From Anaerolineales bacterium (GTDB taxonomy: Bacteria > Chloroflexota > Anaerolineae > Epilineales > JAANWY01): 11,325 bases of DNA. The notes below the pieces were generated by a model that made no database searches, was not told the DNA's origin, and was given only the letters and a program-made list of their open reading frames with translations. Below, in pieces: positions 5,917 to 11,325 of this stretch. The stretch spans positions 1 to 11,325 of the forward strand of contig JAANWY010000220.1 of assembly GCA_018263655.1 (NCBI GenBank), read 5' to 3'. Within the stretch, counting starts at the first letter, position 1. Every line of letters starts with the position of its first letter. The translations under genes were made by a program, and so were the position numbers.

Positions 5917-7227
5917 ATGAAACGTCGATTGCGGATTGGGGTTAGTCTACTCACCCTCTCCGTGGTTTTTCTGTTCGTGGGTTGCCAGCCACAGGCGCTT
6001 CAAGTCCCAACTGAGGTGCCCGAGGCCGAGCAAACAACTGGAGAAGAAACACAGGCGTCGACAGGGGCGACTGCAAAAGGGCCGGCGTCCCAGCAGCAAG
6101 AGTACGTTCTTGGCGTCGCAATGCCCTTCACCGGCCCTCTTGGTTCCTTTGGTACCGGTTTCCGTGAAGGGATCGAGCTGGCCGTCGAGCAAATGAACGG
6201 GCAACTGAGTGCAGCCGGCTCGAATACCAGTTTCAGCATGGTCAGTGCAGACACGGAAGGGACACCGGATGGGGCTGCCAAGGCCGTCCAGACGGTCGTG
6301 CAGACCAGTGGTACCGAAGTTGTCATTGGGCCACTGACAACGAGTGAAGTTTTAGGAGCTAAGCAATTCGCTGACGAAAACGAAATCGTTCTCGTCGCAC
6401 CTGCTTCCAGTGGCCTGGCCGGCGCGATTCCGAACGACTTCATCTACCGACCGATGCATCCGCCGGACAGCTTCGCTGGACTGGCGTTCCAGAAGATTGC
6501 GGCCGCTCGAGGATATGACAATGTCGTCGTACTCCAAGTCGACGATCCGTTCGGGAATGGCCTCACCAAGATATTCAGGGAGGGGTTCGAGGCGGCCGGC
6601 GGCAAAGAAGTCGTTGTGGTGAAGTATGCGCCCGAACCGCCCAGCCTGTCGAGCGAGGTATCGAAGATCAGTTCCGAAGTAGCACGTCTGTCGGACGCCG
6701 GCGAGACGGCCGTATTCTGTATCTGCTTCTTGGGCGATGCGCAGAAAGCTCTGCAGAATGCGCAGGTCGATCCGGTCTTGGGAGAGGTGGATTGGTTGGG
6801 CATCGAGAATTTGAGAACGGAAGAACTGCTAGCAGATCAAGCTCATGCACAGTTCTTAGCCGACGCAAACTTCACCACTGTCTCTTTTGCCGAAACACAG
6901 AACCCGAATACGCAGCCCTTCATCGAAGCCTACACGGCTAGGTTCGGGCACGAGCCTGGCCCATTCACCAACTACGCGTACGATTCTGCCAATATCGCAA
7001 TGTACGCTATGGTATTCGCTGGCAACAACGGGGCCGGCGTAAAGGAGGTCCTGCCATACATCGCTGCGCACTACATCGGGACACAGGTGCAGACATACCT
7101 CGATGAAAATGGCGATCAGGCGATTGCCGACCTGGGCATCTATCAGGTAGCGGAGGATGGCTCTGACTTTATCCAGACTGGCGAGTTTGATGGAGCCACA
7201 GGCCAGGTCACATTGTTCAACCAGTAG
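5917..7227 (+). CDS. livK: Lipoprotein substrate-binding protein of the branched-chain amino acid type ABC importer
   Basis: A 436-residue extracytoplasmic receptor of the Peripla_BP_6 type. Residues 1-22 are a lipoprotein signal peptide (MKRRLRIG, hydrophobic core, FVGC), so Cys23 is the probable lipidated anchor; Phe at -3 of the lipobox is a mild deviation. Residues 24-62 form a flexible Gln/Thr/Ala/Glu-rich linker. The fold begins at YVLGVAMPFTGPLGSFG and shows the expected GIELAVEQMNG, VVIGPLTTSEV and FTNYAYDSANIAMYA stretches. It should capture the substrate and deliver it to LivHM; the family binds branched-chain amino acids, but also amides, urea and aromatics, so the ligand is open. 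It is divergent from the livHMGF operon and not inside it. An AVFCICFLGD stretch puts two cysteines close together, unusual for this class. Confidence 0.92.
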   Translation: MKRRLRIGVSLLTLSVVFLFVGCQPQALQVPTEVPEAEQTTGEETQASTGATAKGPASQQQEYVLGVAMPFTGPLGSFGTGFREGIELAVEQMNGQLSAAGSNTSFSMVSADTEGTPDGAAKAVQTVVQTSGTEVVIGPLTTSEVLGAKQFADENEIVLVAPASSGLAGAIPNDFIYRPMHPPDSFAGLAFQKIAAARGYDNVVVLQVDDPFGNGLTKIFREGFEAAGGKEVVVVKYAPEPPSLSSEVSKISSEVARLSDAGETAVFCICFLGDAQKALQNAQVDPVLGEVDWLGIENLRTEELLADQAHAQFLADANFTTVSFAETQNPNTQPFIEAYTARFGHEPGPFTNYAYDSANIAMYAMVFAGNNGAGVKEVLPYIAAHYIGTQVQTYLDENGDQAIADLGIYQVAEDGSDFIQTGEFDGATGQVTLFNQ

Positions 7228-7255
7228 AGCAAAATACATCACGTCGACCGCAACA

Positions 7256-7290
7256 GCAGGGGGGCAACACTTACTTGTTGCCCCCCCTGC
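7256..7290 (+). terminator. GC-rich hairpin terminator after livK
   Basis: GCAGGGGGGCAACA pairs with TGTTGCCCCCCCTGC (14 bp with one bulged C) around a 6-nt loop CTTACT, 28 nt after the livK stop. No U-tract follows (GATAGTGTC), so it is either an atypical intrinsic terminator or a 3' stabilising hairpin. It could limit read-through into yqeG. Confidence 0.65.
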
Positions 7291-7312
7291 GATAGTGTCA
7301 GAATAGATACGC

Positions 7313-7909
7313 ATGTTATCGCGCTTTACGCCTGATTTGGTTGTAGGCTCAATTGATGAGGTCTCGCTCGATCGAATGGAACAGGAAGGCATCCTTGGGT
7401 TTCTGTTCGATTTGGACAACACTTTGCTGGCTCACTACGATGAGGTGATCAGACCGGACGTGGTCGAGTGGTTGGAGATTGCTGCGGAGCGCGGCTTCAA
7501 GCTAGCGATGGTGACTAACGCGATTCCCGAGAGGGCGTTGCCGTTGGCTGCCGGCTTGAACATGCCCTGTGTCTACAGGGCGCGCAAGCCGCTGCGGCGC
7601 GGGGTGCGTGCCGGCATCCGCGTACTGGATCTGCCACCGGAGCAGGTGGCCATGGTGGGCGATCAGTTGTTCACGGATGTGTGGGCCGGCCGGCGGGTGG
7701 GAACATACACCATCTGGGTCCGACCAGAGAATCCAGAGGAGCCCATAACCACAGCGTTCAAGCGACCCTTGGAGTGGATTGTGACGCGGCTGATGGAGTT
7801 GCCTTTCGCCTTAGGGAATCTGCCTAACAACGGGAAGTTGTTTCTTGACAGACCCTTAGCCAGCATCACGCTGACACTGCAGCTTCGAGAAGGGGATAGC
7901 GCCCAATAA
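7313..7909 (+). CDS. yqeG: YqeG-family HAD (subfamily IIIA) phosphatase
   Basis: A 198-residue cytosolic protein with the HAD motifs in YqeG order: motif I FDLDNTL (Asp33 nucleophile, Asp35 acid), motif II VTNA (Thr68), motif III Lys92 in RKP, and motif IV GDQLFTDVWAGRRVG (Asp117, Asp122 for magnesium). The opening TPDLVVGSIDEV matches the 'P.....sv.dI' start of YqeG proteins. Bacillus YqeG is a phosphatase of uncertain substrate; the related eukaryotic protein is the mitochondrial phosphatidylglycerophosphate phosphatase, so a role in lipid phosphate hydrolysis is possible. The ATG at 7313 has no clear Shine-Dalgarno, and it lies only 22 nt after the hairpin, so translation may be weak or near-leaderless. 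First of the right-hand gene group. Confidence 0.9.
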   Translation: MLSRFTPDLVVGSIDEVSLDRMEQEGILGFLFDLDNTLLAHYDEVIRPDVVEWLEIAAERGFKLAMVTNAIPERALPLAAGLNMPCVYRARKPLRRGVRAGIRVLDLPPEQVAMVGDQLFTDVWAGRRVGTYTIWVRPENPEEPITTAFKRPLEWIVTRLMELPFALGNLPNNGKLFLDRPLASITLTLQLREGDSAQ

Positions 7910-7942
7910 TGAATCGAATGGTGACGTGTGAGGTGATCCAAT

Positions 7943-8689
7943 ATGACGGTAGAAGCAACGCGTGTCTCCTGGACGCCGCCGGCCCGGGAGGAGGTCGAAT
8001 ATCCCGATTCGAATGGGATGGGTATGCCGGACGGTGACCCCCAGCGCGAGGTGATGTTCCAGGTCGTCAAGGTGCTGGACGAGCGCTACGGGGACGACTC
8101 CAATGTGTATGTCACGGGTGACATCTTCGTGTACTACGTGGAAGGTGATCCATCGGCCGTCTTCTCACCCGACGTGATGGTCGTCAAAGGCGTTCCCAAG
8201 CGCCAGCGAGACAACTACAAGCTGTGGGAAGAGGGTGGCCAGGTGCCCGACTTTGTCATGGAGATTGCTGCCCGTAACACCTACAAGAATGATCAGGGTC
8301 GCAAGAAAGGGCTGTACCGGTTGCTGGGGATTCCGGAGTACGTGATGTTCGATCACACGGGTGGTGAGTATTTCGAGCCGCCGTTGCAGGGCTACCGCCT
8401 GATAGAGGATGAATATCACCCTATCGGAGATGGCCGGCACCTGCGGAGCGAGGTGTTGGGAGTGGAGTTTCGGCTGGAAGAGGGGGAGTTGCGCTTATAT
8501 GATGCAGAGACGGGCGAGTACCTGCCGCCACCCGATGAGGCCCGCCGGCTGGCCGAAGTGCGAGCCGCGGAGGCCGAGGCGCGGGCAAGCGAAGAAGCGG
8601 AAGCTCGCCGGGCAGCCGAGGCCCGAGCAGCTGAAATGGAGGCGGAGTTGCAACGCCTGCGCGCACAATCTGGACAGGAATCAGAGTAA
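7943..8689 (+). CDS. Uma2-family (DUF820) PD-(D/E)XK nuclease-like protein with C-terminal coiled coil
   Basis: A 248-residue protein of the Uma2 family, abundant in cyanobacteria and Chloroflexota. Key positions are present: SPD at 75-77 (Asp77), the DFVMEIAA strand with Glu107, the basic Lys121/Lys122 followed by Tyr125, and the IPEYVMFD stretch. This fits the restriction-endonuclease fold, although activity of these proteins is mostly unproven. Residues about 199-241 are an Ala/Glu/Arg-rich coiled coil, common as a tail in this family. Start ATG at 7943 has AGGTGA at 6-nt spacing and follows yqeG after 33 nt. The stop overlaps the ATG of the next gene (TAATG), so the two are translationally coupled. 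Often such genes are present in many copies and linked to mobile DNA; here nothing else mobile is adjacent. Confidence 0.9.
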   Translation: MTVEATRVSWTPPAREEVEYPDSNGMGMPDGDPQREVMFQVVKVLDERYGDDSNVYVTGDIFVYYVEGDPSAVFSPDVMVVKGVPKRQRDNYKLWEEGGQVPDFVMEIAARNTYKNDQGRKKGLYRLLGIPEYVMFDHTGGEYFEPPLQGYRLIEDEYHPIGDGRHLRSEVLGVEFRLEEGELRLYDAETGEYLPPPDEARRLAEVRAAEAEARASEEAEARRAAEARAAEMEAELQRLRAQSGQESE

Positions 8690-8973
8690 TGGATACAATC
8701 ACGATTTTGGCCGGCATTAGCGTCATTCTGTTGGCTATAGAACTCCTGGTGGTGGTGATCGTGGTCGGTGCGGTGATCTACTTCCTGCGACGCGGGATCC
8801 AAGCCGGCCGGCGTGAGGCGTCACCCTACGTGCAGCAAGCCGCAGGCTACGTTTACCAGGTTGAAGCAGTGACGAAAGAATACGCCAATCTGATCGTTGG
8901 TGCCCAGGTGGAAGCCCTCAGCGCAGTGCACGGTGCGCGTCGGGCCTTCCGCCGGCTGTTTCGGCAAGATTAG
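8689..8973 (+). CDS. Small one-TM membrane protein of unknown function
   Basis: A 94-residue protein with one long hydrophobic segment at about residues 6-33, followed by RRGIQAGRRE, so the short N-terminus should be outside and the C-terminal domain inside by the positive-inside rule. The tail (residues 45-94) looks like an amphipathic helix ending in RRAFRRLFRQD. I do not recognise a named family. The ATG overlaps the Uma2 stop by one base. The end overlaps an upstream extension of the glycoside hydrolase frame, which argues against the earliest start of that gene. A partner role with the Uma2 protein is possible from the coupling alone, without other support. Confidence 0.72.
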   Translation: MDTITILAGISVILLAIELLVVVIVVGAVIYFLRRGIQAGRREASPYVQQAAGYVYQVEAVTKEYANLIVGAQVEALSAVHGARRAFRRLFRQD

Positions 8974-9013
8974 GTTCGCGTTGCATGTGGTGATCGAGCG
9001 CAGAGCGTGTTAC

Positions 9014-10165
9014 GTGTCCCCTAGCGCCGCAAAAAACAGATCACGCAACACGCAACACGCAACACGCAACACACTGCCAGCAGCGACATGGTCGGTTCTT
9101 GTAACCGTTCTCCTCTGGACCATCGTCGCTGTCCTCATCGCCCAAATCCCGCCGGCCCCCGTCACGCTCGGGCCACAGCAGACCGTCCACGCCGCGAACC
9201 CCAAGGTGGGTGTACACACGAGGCTGACCGACGAGGTCGAGCCGCGCAAGATCAAACGCACGCTGGAGATGGTGCGCCAGATGGGGGCACCGTGGATCGT
9301 CGAGTACTTTCCGTGGGGCTACATCGAGCCGGCCAAGGGCGAGTACGACTGGGAACACGCTGACCTCGTCGTCGATCATGCCAACCGGCAGGGACTGTCC
9401 GTCATCGCGCGCGTGGACTTCGTGCCGGCCTGGGCGCGCCTGGAAGACACGACCTTCCGCCACCTCCCGCGCGAGAACTTCGGCGCCTACGGTGACTTCG
9501 TCTACGCTTTTGTTGACCATTTCCGCGACCGCATCCACGCCGTCATCATCTGGAACGAGCCCAACTTGAGCTTCGAGTGGGGCTTTCGGCCTGTCGATCC
9601 GGAAGCCTACGCCGATTTACTGAAGATTGCGTATCGGCGGGCCAAGGAGGCTGATCCGAACGTGCAGGTGCTGACGGCCGGCCTGGCTCCGACACTGGCG
9701 CGCCCTGGCGACCCTCAGGCGATGAGCGACCTCCGCTTCCTGCAAGCCATGTACGATGCCGGCGCAGCCCCGTACTTCGATGCCCTGGCCGCCCACAGCT
9801 ACGGCTGGAAGTTTCCGCCAGACGACCCGCCAGCGCCGGACAAGGTCAACTTCCGCCGCGTCGAGCTGTTGCACCAGATCATGGTCGAGAACGGCGATGC
9901 AGGGAAACCGGTCTACGTCACCGAAGCCGGCTGGAACGATCACCCCCGGTGGACCAAAGCGGTGAGGCCGGCACAACGTGCAGCGTACACTGTACAAGCC
10001 TACGACATCGCACGAAGTTGGGATTGGTGCCGCGCGTTGGCCATCTGGGCCTTCCGCCTGCCCTGGCCCACCCACACGTTCCAAGACTACTTCACCCTCG
10101 TCGACGTCGACTTCGTCCCCAAACCGATCTATCTCGAAATCCAGGACTACGCGCATGCCGAGTAA
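9014..10165 (+). CDS. Membrane-anchored or secreted clan GH-A glycoside hydrolase
   Basis: About 383 residues from the GTG at 9014; in-frame TTG 8981 and GTG 8987/8990 are alternatives, and the frame is open back to 8897 inside the previous gene. Residues 26-44 (WSVLVTVLLWTIVAVLIAQ) are a signal peptide or anchor. The rest is a TIM-barrel glycosidase: IIWNEPN holds the acid/base Glu182 after Asn, and YVTEAGW holds the nucleophile Glu304, the two marks of clan GH-A. The WIVEYFPWGYIEPAKGEYDW stretch also recalls GH39/GH5-type proteins. The substrate is unknown, but it probably cleaves glycans outside the membrane. A 4 x 7-bp tandem repeat lies inside the N-terminal coding part, and no ATG, GTG or TTG in this frame lies between it and the hydrophobic segment, so a canonical start implies the repeat is translated. 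Confidence 0.85.
   Translation: MSPSAAKNRSRNTQHATRNTLPAATWSVLVTVLLWTIVAVLIAQIPPAPVTLGPQQTVHAANPKVGVHTRLTDEVEPRKIKRTLEMVRQMGAPWIVEYFPWGYIEPAKGEYDWEHADLVVDHANRQGLSVIARVDFVPAWARLEDTTFRHLPRENFGAYGDFVYAFVDHFRDRIHAVIIWNEPNLSFEWGFRPVDPEAYADLLKIAYRRAKEADPNVQVLTAGLAPTLARPGDPQAMSDLRFLQAMYDAGAAPYFDALAAHSYGWKFPPDDPPAPDKVNFRRVELLHQIMVENGDAGKPVYVTEAGWNDHPRWTKAVRPAQRAAYTVQAYDIARSWDWCRALAIWAFRLPWPTHTFQDYFTLVDVDFVPKPIYLEIQDYAHAE
9042..9073 (+). repeat. Tandem heptamer (CACGCAA)4
   Basis: Four perfect copies of CACGCAA at 9042-9069, then CACA. The period of 7 is not a multiple of three, so gain or loss of one copy would shift the frame of the glycoside hydrolase just ahead of its signal segment. Confidence 0.9.
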
Positions 10166-11060
10166 CCGCCAGGAGCCCGTGCGAACCCGGGTCTCATGTC
10201 AGAGAAAACCTTCAACCTTCAACTTTCTAACCTTCGACCTTCCAACCTTCAACCTTCAACCTTCTAACCTTCCAACCTCACACCGGTGGTGGATGCTCGT
10301 TCTGGTTGCTCTCGCTATCATCATCTTCGTAGCGTTGTCCCTCGGCGGCATCATCGGCCGGCGGCGCGACGAGACGTGGGCGCGAATTCAGCGCGAGGGA
10401 GTGATGCGGGTCGGCCTCGACCCGAGCTTCCCGCCGTTCGAGGTGGACACCGGCGGTCAAATCGTTGGCTACGACGTGGATCTGGCGCGGACGCTGGTGA
10501 AGCGGTGGGATGTGGGGGTCCAATTCGTGCCCATTAGCTTCGACGGTCTCATTGATGGCCTGCTGGCTGAGCAGTACGACACGATTATTTCAGCTTTTCC
10601 GTACGATGAGCGGCTGACGCAGGACGTGGCGTATTCGGAGTCGTACTTCAACGCCGGCCAGGTGTTGGTCGTCCGCGATGGCGAAGACGCGATTGGTGGC
10701 ATCGAGGATCTGAGCGGCCGCCGGCTAGCCGTGGAGTGGGGCTCGGGCGGTGACTTGGAGGCGCGTCGGCTGGCGGGGGGGCTCGCGGCACTGGACATCC
10801 TGCCGCTCGAAACACCCACTGCGGCGCTGGACGCGGTGCGGGCCGGCCAGGCCGACGCCGCGCTGGTGGATGCCGTGTCGGCTTACGGATACACCGGAGA
10901 GCACGAAGGATTGCAGATTGCCGGTGAGCCTCTCACCGATGAGCGCTACATTATTGTTGTGCGTCCCGAGAGCCGCCGTCTGTTGGAGGAGATTGATGCG
11001 GCTCTGACTGACTTCCACGAGGCCGGCCTATTTCAGCAACTCCGCAGCAAATGGTTCTGA
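10155..11060 (+). CDS. Polar amino acid type (SBP_bac_3) substrate-binding protein, membrane anchored
   Basis: A 301-residue protein from ATG 10155, which overlaps the glycoside hydrolase end by 11 nt and has AGGA at 8-nt spacing. An alternative start is ATG 10293, just before the hydrophobic segment (255 residues), with a poor ribosome site. Residues 47-65 are the membrane segment. The rest is a family 3 solute-binding protein: GVMRVGLDPSFPPFEV, then GYDVDLARTL, then DERLTQDVAYSESYF (the Arg that usually holds the ligand carboxylate), LSGRRLAVEWGSGGD and RAGQADAALVDA. Such proteins bind Glu, Gln, His, Arg or Cys and serve a PAAT importer, but no permease or ATPase gene follows in the window. 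The first 46 residues come largely from a degenerate tandem repeat. It could also act as a sensor or be an orphan receptor. Confidence 0.86.
   Translation: MPSNRQEPVRTRVSCQRKPSTFNFLTFDLPTFNLQPSNLPTSHRWWMLVLVALAIIIFVALSLGGIIGRRRDETWARIQREGVMRVGLDPSFPPFEVDTGGQIVGYDVDLARTLVKRWDVGVQFVPISFDGLIDGLLAEQYDTIISAFPYDERLTQDVAYSESYFNAGQVLVVRDGEDAIGGIEDLSGRRLAVEWGSGGDLEARRLAGGLAALDILPLETPTAALDAVRAGQADAALVDAVSAYGYTGEHEGLQIAGEPLTDERYIIVVRPESRRLLEEIDAALTDFHEAGLFQQLRSKWF
10207..10279 (+). repeat. Degenerate tandem heptamer array, consensus AACCTTC (about ten units)
   Basis: About ten units of 6-8 bp around AACCTTC: 10207-10213, 10214-10220 and 10244-10257 are exact heptamers, others carry an extra T, C or G or one substitution. 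It is a simple-sequence tract in the N-terminal coding part of the binding protein (if ATG 10155 is used) or in the leader (if ATG 10293 is used). Confidence 0.85.
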
Positions 11061-11150
11061 GTTGCTCCCCGGTGCGTTGCGAATTCTGGGCGTGCAGGTT
11101 GCCAGGGCTGTGACATTCCTCTGCGGAATCGATGCGGTTTCCGGATGAGA
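11061..11150. other. Non-coding spacer after the binding protein gene
   Basis: No reading frame, promoter or strong hairpin recognised; it leads directly into the long inverted repeat. Confidence 0.5.
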
Positions 11151-11325
11151 CACCGATTATGCTTAATTGTCGGTTAGCATCCTGAGTAGGTCGAAACGAA
11201 GTGGAGATCGTATCGAAGGGTGCGGCTCAAGCAACGCCTCGAGGCAAACCCGCACCCTTCGATACAGCTTTCGCTTCGCTACAGCTTACTCAGGATGCTG
11301 GTCAACGAATTAAGCATAATCGGCG
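11151..11325. repeat. Long inverted repeat element (about 175 bp; possibly continues past window edge)
   Basis: The left arm (11151-11225) and right arm (11250-11325) are imperfect reverse complements, sharing perfect blocks CCGATTATGCTTAATT, GCATCCTGAGTA and GTATCGAAGGGTGCGG. The 24-nt centre (11226-11249) holds the palindrome GCCTCGAGGC at 11236-11245. There is no coding capacity. It can form a 75-bp cruciform or RNA hairpin and may end transcription from the upstream gene. The structure fits a MITE or REP-type intergenic repeat; flanking duplications cannot be tested as the right flank is missing. Confidence 0.8.

Noticed and set aside
8897..9013. Extension of the glycoside hydrolase back to 8897
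   Set aside because: It would overlap the small membrane protein gene by 77 bp and adds Arg/Ser-rich residues without family likeness.
9041..9538. Minus-strand ORF of 165 aa over the glycosidase
   Set aside because: Opposite-strand shadow of a gene with both catalytic motifs intact.
9978..10154. Extension of the binding protein back to 9978
   Set aside because: It would overlap the conserved end of the glycosidase by 188 bp and encodes Ser/Thr/Pro low-complexity shadow residues.
9042..10279. The two repeat arrays considered as CRISPR
   Set aside because: Units are 7 bp without spacers; there are no 20-40 bp repeats or cas genes.

Overview
The window is a stretch of a moderately high-GC bacterial chromosome. 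The gene content (LivHMGF importer with a lipoprotein binding protein, YqeG-type phosphatase, Uma2 protein with an alanine/glutamate-rich coiled-coil tail, F420/flavin LLM oxidoreductase) and the intergenic repeats built on CCCTTCGAT...ACTCAGGA suggest a Chloroflexota member, perhaps Anaerolineae or Caldilineae. This placement is an inference from gene style, not from a marker gene.

Left half (1-5426, minus strand): a branched-chain amino acid type (HAAT) ABC importer operon, read right to left. The order is livH (permease), livM (permease, 4-nt overlap), a small DUF5647-like gene that interrupts the operon, livG (ATPase), livF (ATPase), an LLM-class oxidoreductase and the start of a PHP-domain phosphoesterase cut by the window edge. 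A textbook sigma70-type promoter (TTGTGA-N17-TATAAT) sits before livH and shows that the longest possible livH frame starts too early.

Centre (5427-5916): a divergent regulatory region. The lipoprotein binding protein gene (livK-like, plus strand) has its own promoter (TTGTCA-N17-TACAAT) and a strong Shine-Dalgarno. Between the two promoters lies a 250-bp non-coding element with terminal inverted repeats, flanked by an 11-bp direct repeat. It looks like a MITE that split an originally compact, back-to-back promoter pair.

Right half (7313-11060, plus strand): a GC-rich hairpin ends livK, then come yqeG, a Uma2-family protein, a one-TM small protein translationally coupled to it, a membrane-anchored clan GH-A glycoside hydrolase with both catalytic glutamates, and a membrane-anchored polar amino acid (SBP_bac_3) binding protein. 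The last two genes both carry 7-bp tandem repeats where their N-termini are encoded. The window closes with a ~175-bp long inverted repeat.

The binding protein, two permeases and two ATPases together make a complete importer; its substrate cannot be read from sequence. I do not see a clear new defence or metabolic system. The most noteworthy signals are the MITE in the divergent promoter, the two heptamer arrays, the terminal inverted repeat and a strong excess of the palindrome GCCGGC.
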